The notes: a model not told the origin generated them from the letters alone. A stretch of 51,862 bases of DNA from Fibrobacter sp. (GCA_017475045.1 JAFVGH010000136.1:1-51862), one strand, 5' to 3'. Counted from the stretch's first letter, positions 16,966-26,533 are shown. A program made the numbers and translations.

Positions 16966-19900
16966 TTACATCCCCATGTTTTTGCGGGTCTGTTCGCGGC
17001 GGAGGCGGACGATTTCCTTTTCGATAAGGAGCTTTTCTACGGCCGGGATATCTTCGTGACGCCGGATGGCATCCTTGTACAGGGCGTTGGCCAGTTCGGG
17101 TTCGCGGGCAAGGAACGATATGACGGCGACATTCCGGAGGAAGAATTCGTCCATGTTCTTGATTTCGTACTTTTCGTAGAAATCCGCCACCAGTTTGGCA
17201 GCCGTCACGTAGTCCTTGGCACGGGCCGTCTCCAAGATATTGAACTCGTCCACGAAGGAGGCGGGGAACACTCCTGCGTTCACCAGGTCGCGGACCTTCA
17301 TATAGACGGCGTTGGTATCGCGGGCTTCCATGGGTATACCCCTCACCCACTCGATGTATTCTTCACGGAACTTTTTCCACTCGGGCGAGGCTTCGGCCAC
17401 CATAAAGCGGGGCTGCACGGCGGTTGCCTGGGTTGAATCCTTCTGCGTCGAATCCTGCGCAACCTGCGGTTGAGCATTGGCGCGCATCAGGGAATCCGTG
17501 CGGACAAGGTAGGCAAGCAGCGCGTTTTCGCGGTAGGTGTCCTTGTTCTGCATCATGGCCTTGACCTTGGCGGGCCTGCGAAGCGCGTAATCGGCAGAAT
17601 CGAGATATTCGGGCCAGCAGACCTCGCAACTGTCGAAGACCTGCACAATGTGGGCGTTGGAATGCACAAAGCGGGCCTCTTCGGCCTTGTTGTCCACGAT
17701 GGGCATAAAGATGCTGTTGGGCAGGATATTCTCCATCATAGGCCGGATCATCTTGGAAGTAAACAGGAAGTTCTGCTCGCCAAAGAAATCGGGCTCGCGA
17801 TGGATGCGTTCGAATTCCTTCACCAGCACAGGGTCGGTACTGAAACGCCCGATGGCCTTCTGAATCACAGGCTGGTCACTGGCCACGATGATAATGTCCG
17901 GTTCCTCGGGAGCCCTATATAGGCTCACGTAGGGGAACACCACATCCAGCGCCTTCAAGATGTTCAGGAACAGCTGGTCGTTGAATTCGTAAGTCTGGAT
18001 CCACTGCACCCAAAGTCCACCAGGCTTCATATAGCGGCGCATCTTGGCGTAGAACTCGTGGCTGAAAAGGCTTGCCACGCCAGAGACCCAGGGGTTGCTG
18101 GGCACGCTGATCAGCAGGTCGTACTTGCGGCGGTTCGTGAGGAAGAAAGTCTGGGCATCGTCAATGTAAATGTGGATGCGCGGGTCGTCGTAGCCGCGGG
18201 CATTCCAGGGGTAGAACCCGCGGGCCAGCGTCATCATTTCTTCTTCAATCTCTACGCAGTCAAAGTCCTTCAGCAGCGGGTCGGCCAGCAAGTAATGGGC
18301 GCCCATGCCCGAGCCAAAGCCTACCATGCCTGCGTCGTAAGGCTCGGTACGCATGGCCATAGGCATAAAGGCCGTGGCCGCCTGGGTCAGCTCGTCACCT
18401 TCGATGGGGTGCTTGCGGTCCTTGCTCATGCTGGCGTCGGCCTTGCCGTTGGTCTTGATATACCAATGCACATCGGACTCGTGGAAACTGATGGTAGCCG
18501 TCTTTCCGTCGCGAACCACAATCTTTTCATCGGGATGCAAATTCTTGTAGGCACGGAACGCACCGGAGGTCACCAAGTGCGGGTCAAAATTCACGAAGAT
18601 GGAAGGCAGCACCATCAGGGCCGCCACCAGGTAGAAGGGCACGCTGTAACGGAACTTTTTACGATAAACCACCAGCAAAATAAAGCCGATGGCAAAGTCC
18701 AGCACGGCAGCAAGAACCAAGGCGCCCTTGAGCTGCATGAAGGGCAGCAAGATAAGGCCGCCACCTGCCGAACCGATGATAGAACCCACCGTATTCCAGC
18801 CGTAGACCTTGCCGATAGGAGCCTCGCTCTTGAAGGCTCGAGTGAGAATCACCGTTATGAGCGGGAGTGTCATGCCCGCAAAGAAGCTGGTGGGCACCAT
18901 CCACAAAACGGACAGGGCGTACTTGAAAAGACTCCAGCAGATATAGCCGTCAGCGGTGGTGTTGAAAATCTGGTTCGCCTCGTTCATCATGCCCCAGAAG
19001 GGCTTGTGGAAGTAGAGCGTGCACAGGGCGAAAAACGCCATGAAAATCTGGGCCAGGGAAAGGATGACCAGGGAATCTTTTTTCAAAAGTTTTCCGCTGA
19101 CGGCGCTTCCGATAGCAAGTCCGAGAATAAAGGCCGAAAGCATCTGGTCAAAGCTGTGGCTGGAACTGCCCATCAAGAGGCTGAGTAAACGTATCCAGAC
19201 AATCTCGTAAACGAAGGAGGTAAGCCCCGTAATGGCCGCAATCCAGAGCCAGGTGTTCTTGGGCGGCATGGGCAGCTTGTGTTCTGCCACGTAGTCCACA
19301 TTCAGGGGTTCGGCGACACGGCTCGAACCATCTTCCGCACGGTCTGCGCCAGCATCCGCAGCATCATCCTCGTCGTCTTCCTTGTTGGGCGACGTGGCAA
19401 ACCCGATGTAGCCGAAAACCGCCGCCAGCAAGAAGTTGATGGAAGCCGCCACGCAGAGGGTGGCGTGGTTACCCAGTTCAGGAATCAGCAGGTAGCTGGT
19501 CACCAGAATACCGATGGCAGAACCCAGGCTGTTGGTAAAGTAGAGCATGGGGAGCGAAAGTTCCTGGCCACTCTTGCGCAAGAGCCCCGCCGCAATGAAG
19601 GGGAAAGTCATGCCCACCGCAATGGCGATGGGGAGCGTAGAGCCCGTAGCCAGCACCACCTTGGTAATCTCGGCGCCCGTAAAGCCCAGGCCCGCAATCC
19701 ATTCGCTGTCAAAGAAGAATCCCGTAAGCAGGTTGTAGAGGGGGTGGTAAACGAGGCCGCCGATACCGATGGCCAGTTCCACCGCCGCATAGCCAAGCAG
19801 GGGCCGCTTCACCCATTCCACCATCTTGCCCGCGATAAAACTGCCGATGGCAAGACCGCCCATGTAAATGCACAGCGTGAGCACCTGGCCGTAGCTGGCG

Positions 19901-19998
19901 TGGCCCAGGAAAAGCTTAAGGTAGCGGGCCCAGGAACCTTCGTAAATGAGGCCAGCAAAACCCGAAAGCGCAAAGAGGAAATAGACTAGGATATTCAT
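16966..19998 (-). CDS. membrane-fused spermidine-synthase-like protein
   Basis: A 1010-aa fusion. Residues about 1-450 are a polytopic membrane region with over ten hydrophobic segments, beginning with the GFAGLIYEGSWARYLKLFLG pattern typical of fused MFS/spermidine synthase proteins. Residues about 540-760 form a Rossmann methyltransferase/spermidine-synthase-like domain: GFGSGMGAHY for nucleotide binding, CVEIEEEM as the acidic loop, IDDAQTFF, then SHEFYAKMRRYMKPGGLWVQ. The last ~230 residues are helical and Gln/Thr-rich. The true substrate of this family is uncertain, as polyamine synthesis has not been shown for most members. It is the last gene of a five-gene minus-strand operon, 3 nt behind the second P-II-like gene. 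Confidence 0.85.
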   Translation of the reverse strand: MNILVYFLFALSGFAGLIYEGSWARYLKLFLGHASYGQVLTLCIYMGGLAIGSFIAGKMVEWVKRPLLGYAAVELAIGIGGLVYHPLYNLLTGFFFDSEWIAGLGFTGAEITKVVLATGSTLPIAIAVGMTFPFIAAGLLRKSGQELSLPMLYFTNSLGSAIGILVTSYLLIPELGNHATLCVAASINFLLAAVFGYIGFATSPNKEDDEDDAADAGADRAEDGSSRVAEPLNVDYVAEHKLPMPPKNTWLWIAAITGLTSFVYEIVWIRLLSLLMGSSSHSFDQMLSAFILGLAIGSAVSGKLLKKDSLVILSLAQIFMAFFALCTLYFHKPFWGMMNEANQIFNTTADGYICWSLFKYALSVLWMVPTSFFAGMTLPLITVILTRAFKSEAPIGKVYGWNTVGSIIGSAGGGLILLPFMQLKGALVLAAVLDFAIGFILLVVYRKKFRYSVPFYLVAALMVLPSIFVNFDPHLVTSGAFRAYKNLHPDEKIVVRDGKTATISFHESDVHWYIKTNGKADASMSKDRKHPIEGDELTQAATAFMPMAMRTEPYDAGMVGFGSGMGAHYLLADPLLKDFDCVEIEEEMMTLARGFYPWNARGYDDPRIHIYIDDAQTFFLTNRRKYDLLISVPSNPWVSGVASLFSHEFYAKMRRYMKPGGLWVQWIQTYEFNDQLFLNILKALDVVFPYVSLYRAPEEPDIIIVASDQPVIQKAIGRFSTDPVLVKEFERIHREPDFFGEQNFLFTSKMIRPMMENILPNSIFMPIVDNKAEEARFVHSNAHIVQVFDSCEVCWPEYLDSADYALRRPAKVKAMMQNKDTYRENALLAYLVRTDSLMRANAQPQVAQDSTQKDSTQATAVQPRFMVAEASPEWKKFREEYIEWVRGIPMEARDTNAVYMKVRDLVNAGVFPASFVDEFNILETARAKDYVTAAKLVADFYEKYEIKNMDEFFLRNVAVISFLAREPELANALYKDAIRRHEDIPAVEKLLIEKEIVRLRREQTRKNMGM

Positions 19999-20001
19999 AA
20001 A

Positions 20002-20364
20002 TTACACCACCTGCATCTTGAGGGTCTTGCCGTCTTTATCTACGGCTTTCCACGGGGTAAGCCCCACCACTTCATCTACGGGGAGCGAAAAAGCGATGCC
20101 CTGTCCCATGGTGTCTAGCCCCGCCTTCTGGTAAAGGGCATGTAGCACGGCATCCTTGATTTCCTTATCCACAAGAATCATCACCACTTCCTTTTCAGGC
20201 TGGATGGCGATGTGGAAAAACGATTCCGCCTCCTTGTTGGCCGTGCCGCGACCGTTCAGGATAGTGCCGCCACGGGCGCCCGCACTCTTGGCCGCCTCCA
20301 TGACCGTCTCGGAAAATCCGGCATTGACAATGCACATGATCATCTCGTGCTTGCTTGCGCTCAT
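20002..20364 (-). CDS. P-II-like regulatory protein (second)
   Basis: A 120-aa protein with the ferredoxin-like P-II fold pattern: MIMCIVNAGFSETVMEAAKS, then GARGGTILNGRGTA at the T-loop/nucleotide-binding position, and VVMILVDKEIKDAVLHAL, with a C-terminal GQGIAFSLPVDEVVGL. P-II proteins bind ATP/ADP and small metabolites and control partner proteins by contact. The canonical T-loop Tyr is absent, as in P-II-like relatives. Its ATG overlaps the stop of the preceding P-II-like gene (ATGA) and has GGAGG. The likely partner is the DUF1538 membrane protein of the same operon. Confidence 0.85.
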   Translation of the reverse strand: MSASKHEMIMCIVNAGFSETVMEAAKSAGARGGTILNGRGTANKEAESFFHIAIQPEKEVVMILVDKEIKDAVLHALYQKAGLDTMGQGIAFSLPVDEVVGLTPWKAVDKDGKTLKMQVV

Positions 20365-20783
20365 TTCTCGTTCCTCCGTACCGCCTTGCGGTTGTCGCTC
20401 AAAAAGTTGAAAATGGACTTGCCGATAATGCTTGTCATGGGAATCGTGCAGGCAATTCCCTTGCCACCCGCGATGGTGTTGAATTTTTCTTCAATGCTTT
20501 CCAGGGCCGCCTTGAGTTTGTCCTCGCCTATTACGCTCAGAATGACCGCTCGTTCGGAATCCACCAGACCAATAGCCGTAAGGACTTCCTGGGAGGCGGT
20601 TCCCCTGCCGTAAAAGACCATCTGCATGTTCACGCCAAAAGACTGGATGTGGTCCATGTAAAAGTCCGCCTTGGCGCGGTTCACCATGGTCACCAGAATC
20701 TTGAGTCGGTTCATGGACACCCTGGAATGCCCATCGGGAGACCCGCTTCTCTTTCGCCTGACCTGTCTTTCCTTTTCAGCCAT
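20361..20783 (-). CDS. P-II-like regulatory protein (first)
   Basis: A 140-aa P-II-like protein: MNRLKILVTMVNRAKADFYM, FYGRGTAS at the nucleotide-binding turn, RAVILSVIGEDKLKAALESI, and GKGIACTIPMTSIIG near the end. It carries a basic, probably flexible 23-residue N-terminal extension (QVRRKRSGS). A start at 20714 would remove it and also has an AGGGTG upstream; I keep 20783 because of GGGAG directly before it. It lies 8 nt after the DUF1538 gene and overlaps the second P-II-like gene. Two different P-II-like subunits in tandem could form a heteromeric or two-signal regulator of the membrane protein. Confidence 0.82.
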   Translation of the reverse strand: MAEKERQVRRKRSGSPDGHSRVSMNRLKILVTMVNRAKADFYMDHIQSFGVNMQMVFYGRGTASQEVLTAIGLVDSERAVILSVIGEDKLKAALESIEEKFNTIAGGKGIACTIPMTSIIGKSIFNFLSDNRKAVRRNEK

Positions 20784-20791
20784 ACCGCTCC

Positions 20792-22324
20792 CTACACAAA
20801 GTCTATAATCTGCTCGTCGTCGGCATCCTGGATACGGCGCATCATGTTGCGGTTCCTGAAGAACCGGGAAACGATGGCCTTGAAGCCGAGAATCTGGATG
20901 GTAATCAAGGGAGTCATGGCCACCATGGCCACGATACCGAAAGCATAACTCAGAATGGAATCGTCACCGCCGTGAATAACGGTGCAGGCCCCGATAGAAA
21001 GGGGCAGTATAAAGCTAGAGGTCAAAGGACCGCTGGCCACGCCACCGGAGTCGAAAGCGATGGCCGTGTAAAGCTTAGGCACAAAAAAGGAGAGACCAAG
21101 GGAAACAAAGTAGCCGGGAATCAGGTAATAAATCAGAGGGAATCCCATGTAGATGCGGAGCATGGAAAGTCCGATAGAAACACCCACACCAATAGAGAGG
21201 GCCACCAGCATGGAACGCTTGGTCACAAGGCCGCCCGTAATCTCTTCAACCTGTCTGTTCAGCACGTGAACCGCAGGCTCCGCCAGCACCACCACCATGC
21301 CAATGACAAAGCCGGCCGCTACAAGAATATGTGGAGTCTTCGCCAGGTTACAGCCCAATTGAAAACCGATGGGCATGAACCCCACCTTCACCGCCGTAAG
21401 GAAAATCAGCAGCCCAGCAAAGGTATAGCAGATGCCAAAGCCCACCTGAACCAGTTTGGACCAAGAAACCTTGAGAGCAAACAGCTGGAGCACCACAAAG
21501 AAAGCCACAATCAAGGCCAAGGCCACAAACACTTCCCGGGCAACCGTCAGCACCGTAAAGATGAAATTAAGACCGAGGTTTGCATCTATGGAATAGGCAT
21601 CGGGTTCCAGCGTAAAGGTGAGCCCACCCTTAGAGAAAAGGATCAGGCCCATGAGGGCAAGAATCGGGCCCACGGAACAGAGGGCAATAAGGCCGAAACT
21701 GTTTTCACTGGCGTGCTTGCCGCCGATAGCGCCGGCCACGCCCACACCCAAGGCCATAATGAAGGGCACCGTGATAGGACCCGTAGTCACACCGCCCGAA
21801 TCGAAAGCCAGGGGAACAAAGATTTCCTTGCCCATGGAGACCATGAGCATCCCCAGCATGAAAAGCACCAGGTAGAAAAAGATGATGATGGTAGAAAGGT
21901 CCATCTTGAACACAATCTTGATGATGGACAGTACCAGGAAAATCCCCACACCCACGCCTATAGTGGCCACGAGAAGTACAGGGTGTATCGCCTGTTTTAC
22001 CTGTTCGGCAAGTACCGAAAGGTCGGGCTCAGCGACAGTAATGAGTACGCCCATGACAAAGCACACCGACGCCAGCAACTGCAGCTTGCGGGACTTGGCA
22101 AGGCCCGAACCCACATGCTCGCCCATGGGCGTCATGGCAAGGTCGGCCCCTAGGTTGAAAAGCCCGATTCCAGCAACGAGAAAAACCGCACTGACGACAA
22201 AGACAATCAACTCCTTTATTGAAAGCTCCACCAAGGGCGTAAAGGACAGTACCAGCACAATCAGGGTGACCGGCAATACCGACGAAAACGCCTCGTGAAG
22301 CTTTTCAAAGAAGGTCTTGAACAT
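20792..22324 (-). CDS. DUF1538 family integral membrane protein
   Basis: A 510-aa polytopic membrane protein made of two homologous halves. The repeated segments include LITVAEPDLSVLAEQV against VVVLAEPAVHVLNRQV, and AFDSGGVTTGPITVPFIMAL against AFDSGGVASGPLTSSFILPL. MTPMGEHVGSGLAKSRK in the first half and MPIGFQLGCNLAK in the second match too. This is the DUF1538 pattern; an inverted- or tandem-repeat transporter architecture is likely but no substrate is known. It begins on the last A of the FKBP stop (TAATG) and is followed by two P-II-like genes, which suggests transport gated by nucleotide or metabolite binding. Confidence 0.85.
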   Translation of the reverse strand: MFKTFFEKLHEAFSSVLPVTLIVLVLSFTPLVELSIKELIVFVVSAVFLVAGIGLFNLGADLAMTPMGEHVGSGLAKSRKLQLLASVCFVMGVLITVAEPDLSVLAEQVKQAIHPVLLVATIGVGVGIFLVLSIIKIVFKMDLSTIIIFFYLVLFMLGMLMVSMGKEIFVPLAFDSGGVTTGPITVPFIMALGVGVAGAIGGKHASENSFGLIALCSVGPILALMGLILFSKGGLTFTLEPDAYSIDANLGLNFIFTVLTVAREVFVALALIVAFFVVLQLFALKVSWSKLVQVGFGICYTFAGLLIFLTAVKVGFMPIGFQLGCNLAKTPHILVAAGFVIGMVVVLAEPAVHVLNRQVEEITGGLVTKRSMLVALSIGVGVSIGLSMLRIYMGFPLIYYLIPGYFVSLGLSFFVPKLYTAIAFDSGGVASGPLTSSFILPLSIGACTVIHGGDDSILSYAFGIVAMVAMTPLITIQILGFKAIVSRFFRNRNMMRRIQDADDEQIIDFV

Positions 22325-23709
22325 TACTCGCCCAGGTACTCCACAGCAAAGATAAGGGTGGAGCCTCCGGGAATAGGACCAGCGGCACGGGCGCCATAGC
22401 CAAGGCCGGGGGGCACAATCAAGATACGCTTTTCACCTGGAAGCATACCGGCAACGCCCAATTCCCAGCCGCGTATCACGCGACCGCCACCCAGCGGGAA
22501 ACTGAATTCCTGATCGCGGTCGCGGGAGCTGTCGAACTTGTGACCGTTGGTGAGCCAGCCCGTATAGTGGACACGGACCGTAGAACCCGGGCGGGCGGGT
22601 TCACCCTCGCCAGGCTTCACGATAGCGTAACGGAGCCCTTCGGAACCTTTTTCAAGAGTAAGGGTGGTGGTGTCCGGGAAAAAGTCCATCTTCTCGATGA
22701 CAGCGGAATCCACTTCGGACTCCACCAGTTCCACGCGAAAGATCAGGGTGGAGTTGGAAGGAATCATGGAGTAGGCAGTAGCGCCGTAGCCCATGGCAGG
22801 CGCCACACGGAGCCAGCGGACTCCACCTTCGCGCATGCCGTCCAGGCCCTGCTCCCAACCCTTGATAAGCTTGCCGTTGCCGAGGACCACTTCAAGGGGC
22901 TTGCCCATGTCCTTGGAACTGCCGAACTTGCGGCCGCTCAGGAGCCAGCCGGTGTAATGAGTCTTGAGGGTGGCACCCGGAACCGTGGGCTTGCCTGTAC
23001 CCTGCCTTTCGTCGTAGGCCTTGAGGCCCTTGGAAATTTCGCGCCACTTCAGGGCGTCTACGCTTTGCGGGAACTTATCCGGTTCCATGGGCGGGTCGGC
23101 GTGAACCAGCTCCACCTCGAAGTACAGATCCGAATTAGGCGGGATGTTTTCCAGGGAGCGGTCTCCGTAAGCCATAACGGCAGGCACCGTCAAGTAGCGG
23201 ACCTCGCCCACCTTCATTCCGAGGATTCCCTTTTCCCAGCCTTCGATGACCTGGCCCATGCCCAGCGTAAATTCCAGGGGTTCGCCGTCATAGGAGCTGG
23301 CATAGAGCCACTTGTCCTTGTAACGGGCGATGCTGTCTGCCGTGGCCGCGATGTTCCCAGCGATAGTGGCAGAATCCGTGGGAGCGGGCACGGCAACCTT
23401 TGAGTCCTTCGTGGCGGCAGTAGACTTGGCGGTATCGGCGGCAACCTTGGCCTTGTCGGCCTGGGCAGAATCTACAGAAGTTTCAGGCGTTGCAAACTCC
23501 AGGGCGGCCAAAGAGTCTTCCATGGCCTTTTTCCGCATTTCTTCCATCTGCAGGCTATCAAGAATCAAATAGCCCTTGAAATGGACCTTTATCAACTGAC
23601 CCTTGCGAATCTCGTCGCCCTGGCCATCCTTGACGCTTTCTATGTTGAAAGGAATAGCCCACAGATTACAAAATAACGCGAGGACCAAGAAAATCTTCAA
23701 TTTCGGCAT
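22324..23709 (-). CDS. triple-domain FKBP-type peptidyl-prolyl isomerase
   Basis: A 461-aa exported protein with a signal peptide (MPKLKIFLVLALFCNLWA). It has three FKBP domains, at about 25-212, 225-335 and 345-461. Each ends in the family signature: GWEKGILGMKVGEVRYLTVP, GWEQGLDGMREGGVRWLRVA and GWELGVAGMLPGEKRILIVP, each followed by an AYG/GYG and a (D/T)LxFxVEL strand. The first domain is interrupted by an Ala/Ser/Lys/Asp-rich insertion (about 55-125). Function: periplasmic or surface prolyl isomerase/chaperone. Three tandem FKBP domains in one bacterial protein are unusual. AGGAG precedes the ATG. It is the first gene of the operon with DUF1538 and P-II-like genes. Confidence 0.92.
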   Translation of the reverse strand: MPKLKIFLVLALFCNLWAIPFNIESVKDGQGDEIRKGQLIKVHFKGYLILDSLQMEEMRKKAMEDSLAALEFATPETSVDSAQADKAKVAADTAKSTAATKDSKVAVPAPTDSATIAGNIAATADSIARYKDKWLYASSYDGEPLEFTLGMGQVIEGWEKGILGMKVGEVRYLTVPAVMAYGDRSLENIPPNSDLYFEVELVHADPPMEPDKFPQSVDALKWREISKGLKAYDERQGTGKPTVPGATLKTHYTGWLLSGRKFGSSKDMGKPLEVVLGNGKLIKGWEQGLDGMREGGVRWLRVAPAMGYGATAYSMIPSNSTLIFRVELVESEVDSAVIEKMDFFPDTTTLTLEKGSEGLRYAIVKPGEGEPARPGSTVRVHYTGWLTNGHKFDSSRDRDQEFSFPLGGGRVIRGWELGVAGMLPGEKRILIVPPGLGYGARAAGPIPGGSTLIFAVEYLGE

Positions 23710-23786
23710 AAAAACTCCTATCCCACAAGATAGAAAATGCTAGTTTTAGGGAGTAAGGTTTTTCCCCAGTTGAACGGAAAAAGAAT

Positions 23787-24353
23787 ATGCTATCTGTTGT
23801 TATTGTCATAACGATCGTCGTGCTGTCCATTATTCTTGCAGCCATCGGTGCCTACGTGGTCATCCACAGCACCGAAGAGAAAGAGGAACCGAAGCCCGTC
23901 ATTGACGTATCCGGGCAGTATGCCGTGGTGGTCCGTCCGGCGCGGGAATCCCTCACCAACGTGAAACCCTCCGAAGTTTCCCTGCGTTCCTGGCTGGAAA
24001 CCCAAACCCAGCTTACCCCCGAACAACGCGAAGACTATATCCGCCGCTGGAACGCCACCCTCGAAGAAACCATCCACACCATCGACGAGGGCGACAAGAA
24101 CGGCACTGTCACCTACCGTATCGAGCTTGGCCCCAAAGGCAAGAACTACGTGCACTTTGTAGACGAAGACAACTTTATCACGCGGGAGCAGATCCGCAAC
24201 CATGCTGAAATCCTGCCCCCCTACGTGTTGGGTTGCGACTGCAGGCTTTTGCCCAAGCAGCCCTGGGAAAATCCCAGCAAGTCCGGCTGGAAGGCCGTCG
24301 TGCCCTCCCACGGAAGCACCTACGACGTCCCTGATTGGAGGCAACTTGCGTAA
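23787..24353 (+). CDS. hypothetical protein with N-terminal membrane anchor
   Basis: A 188-aa protein with a strong N-terminal hydrophobic helix (about 2-26, VVIVITIVVLSIILAAIGAY) and a soluble C-terminal domain containing paired Cys (GCDCRLLP) near 150-155. I do not recognise a family. It may face the periplasm as an anchored protein. Its last codons overlap the start of the following PorV-like gene, so the two are co-translated and probably act together at the envelope. GGAAAA precedes the ATG at modest quality. A TAGTTTTA box about 40 nt upstream could be its promoter. Confidence 0.75.
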   Translation: MLSVVIVITIVVLSIILAAIGAYVVIHSTEEKEEPKPVIDVSGQYAVVVRPARESLTNVKPSEVSLRSWLETQTQLTPEQREDYIRRWNATLEETIHTIDEGDKNGTVTYRIELGPKGKNYVHFVDEDNFITREQIRNHAEILPPYVLGCDCRLLPKQPWENPSKSGWKAVVPSHGSTYDVPDWRQLA

Positions 24354-26532
24354 ATCCCTCCTCGCCCTCCTTGTTGCGGCACCGGTCCTGACCCATGCCG
24401 CAGGGTCCGCCATTATCACCCTCGAGATGCCTGTAGGCGCGCGCCAGCTGGGTATGGGTGAAGTGGGCGCCGCCGTAGCCGACGACGCCACCGCCATGTT
24501 CTACAACCCGGCAGGCCTTGCTTTTGGTCCCCTGGCCGACGAGTGGCGCATGTCCTACCCCGCCGACGCCAAGAACGCCCCCTTCTTTACCAAGATGGCC
24601 GCCCGAAGCAAGAACGGCTTTTTTGCCAAGAGCGAACTTTGGGCCGGAACCGCCCAGGGAATTCTCCGTTACGACGGTGAACAGTGGGTAGACTACCACT
24701 CCGTCACCCTCCAAGGGAACGCTAAAATAAAGGACGCCGTAAAGGTATATGTAGGTACCGAACGTGGCATCGACGAATACACCCGTCAGGTCAAGAAATT
24801 CAACGACATCAAGTCCGCCGAAGAAGAATCCGACGTGGTAGAAGTCAAGATGCCCTGGAACCTGGTGGTGAACGACACCATCACAGCCATCCTCTACGAC
24901 AACCGCACCGAAAAGCTCTGGGTAGGCACCCCAAAGAGCCTGTACCGCTTTGACGGCAAGGCCTGGAAAAATTACAACGACGAACTGGGCAGCAGGCGTA
25001 TCACCGCCCTGGAAAACCAGGGCGCAAGCCTCTGGATCGGTACCGACAATGGTTTGTTCCTTTATCGTAACGGACAATTCGAGCAAAAGGGCAAGGTGCT
25101 CCCCAGCCAAAAAATCAATTCCCTAGTCTGGTCTGACAACCGCAAGGAGCTGTACGTAGCCGTCGAAGGCGCCGGTGTAGCAAGGCTCATTCCCAAGAAG
25201 AGCGTCAACGACAAGGACCGCTGGAGCCTCTTTACCGAAGAGGACGGCATCATGGACCTGAACCCGAAGGCACTTGCCGTCGACAGTTCGGGACACGTGT
25301 GGGCAAGCCACAAGGAAGGCCTTTCCCATTTCAACCTCCACAAGTGGGAACAGATCAAGTTCGAAGGCAACAACATCAACGACATCTCGGTGGACCGCAA
25401 GGGCGCCATCTGGATCGCCACCGACAAGGGCGTCTGGCGCCACCTGCCGGATTACGCCACCGCCAGCGGACGCAAGGCAGAACTGGAACGTGGCACCGCC
25501 GAAGCTGAAGACGATGTCAAGAGCGACGACGAGTGGACCCACTACCACAGCGGAAACGGTCTTTCGGTAAACAAGGTTTGGTCGGTTCTTCCGCAAGGGA
25601 ACGACGTGTGGTTCAGCACGGCCAGCGGCATGGAACAGTACAAGGACGCCGACTACCAGCTTACCGCCTTCTACGAAAAGCTCTTGCCCATCTTGAACAT
25701 TCCCGACCTGTACCACCTCTACGGCGGTCTCACCGTTCCCATGGGAGACTGGGGAACTCTCGGATTCTCAGTGAACTTCGTGAGCTTCGGCTCTACCGTG
25801 GTCTCCGGAGACATCGATGCCGACGACCTGGTGGCCTACAACAGTTCCGAAATCGTGGGCGGCATCAGCTACGGCACCCGCTTTCCGGGCAATATCGGCG
25901 TCGGCCTCTCTATCAAGTTCTTCTATTCTGACCTGAGTTCCGGTGCCGCCGCCGGTGAAGAAGAGGCCACCACATTCGGCTACGCCTTTGACGTGGGCAT
26001 CTTGAAGAAGGCCCTGCTGCTTGACCGACTGAACTTTGCACTGGTTCTTGCCAACATCGGCCCCAGCGTCTACTACGTGGACAAGACTATCGAAGATCCT
26101 ATTCCCCTTACTTGGCGCATCGGACTTTCTTATGAACTTCTCGCTCTCGCCGACTACAAGTGGATCGTGGCCGCCGACTATAACCGCGAGGTGGTCTACG
26201 ATGATAGCAAGGGTGACCCCGAGCCGTTCTACATAGCCTGCTGGAAATCCATCGCGAATCCGGAGCGTGGCGGACATGGTGCCACTGCAGCCAAGAATTC
26301 CTTGATGCAGGGCGTGTTCAACGTAGGTACGGAATTCATCTACGCCAACACCATCGCGCTCCGCCTAGGCTACCTTTACGACGACGTAGGCCAGCGCAGC
26401 GAAGTGGACTTCGGCTTTGGCTTTATGATTTCGGACATGCTGCAGTTCGACTTCGCCACCATCCGCGACGTAGGCGAAAACGACGGCGTCCGCGACGGAC
26501 AGATGCGTTTCGGCATGCTGTTCAAGTTCTAA
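24346..26532 (+). CDS. propeller-containing PorV/PorQ-like outer-membrane protein
   Basis: A 728-aa exported protein. The start is TTG at 24346 with GGAGG 4 nt upstream, overlapping the previous stop; longer frames would begin inside that gene. A signal peptide (about 1-20) is followed by a PorV/PorQ-type start, GARQLGMGEVGAAVADDATA and MFYNPAGLA. Then come several propeller blades of the two-component-regulator type (LWVGTPKSLYRFDGKAW, LWIGTDNGLFLY, VWASHKEGLSHF, IWIATDKGVWRH, VWFSTASGMEQY) between about 80 and 430. The C-terminal ~290 residues are beta-barrel strands ending RFGMLFKF. This looks like a beta-barrel that carries an inserted or fused propeller, possibly a surface transport or sensing component tied to type IX secretion. 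Confidence 0.8.
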   Translation: MRKSLLALLVAAPVLTHAAGSAIITLEMPVGARQLGMGEVGAAVADDATAMFYNPAGLAFGPLADEWRMSYPADAKNAPFFTKMAARSKNGFFAKSELWAGTAQGILRYDGEQWVDYHSVTLQGNAKIKDAVKVYVGTERGIDEYTRQVKKFNDIKSAEEESDVVEVKMPWNLVVNDTITAILYDNRTEKLWVGTPKSLYRFDGKAWKNYNDELGSRRITALENQGASLWIGTDNGLFLYRNGQFEQKGKVLPSQKINSLVWSDNRKELYVAVEGAGVARLIPKKSVNDKDRWSLFTEEDGIMDLNPKALAVDSSGHVWASHKEGLSHFNLHKWEQIKFEGNNINDISVDRKGAIWIATDKGVWRHLPDYATASGRKAELERGTAEAEDDVKSDDEWTHYHSGNGLSVNKVWSVLPQGNDVWFSTASGMEQYKDADYQLTAFYEKLLPILNIPDLYHLYGGLTVPMGDWGTLGFSVNFVSFGSTVVSGDIDADDLVAYNSSEIVGGISYGTRFPGNIGVGLSIKFFYSDLSSGAAAGEEEATTFGYAFDVGILKKALLLDRLNFALVLANIGPSVYYVDKTIEDPIPLTWRIGLSYELLALADYKWIVAADYNREVVYDDSKGDPEPFYIACWKSIANPERGGHGATAAKNSLMQGVFNVGTEFIYANTIALRLGYLYDDVGQRSEVDFGFGFMISDMLQFDFATIRDVGENDGVRDGQMRFGMLFKF

Positions 26533-26533
26533 T

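Noticed and set aside
18058..19188. 376-codon plus-strand ORF, and similar long ORFs at 20972-22153 and 22540-23403
   Set aside because: Antisense shadows of the spermidine-synthase-like, DUF1538 and FKBP genes.
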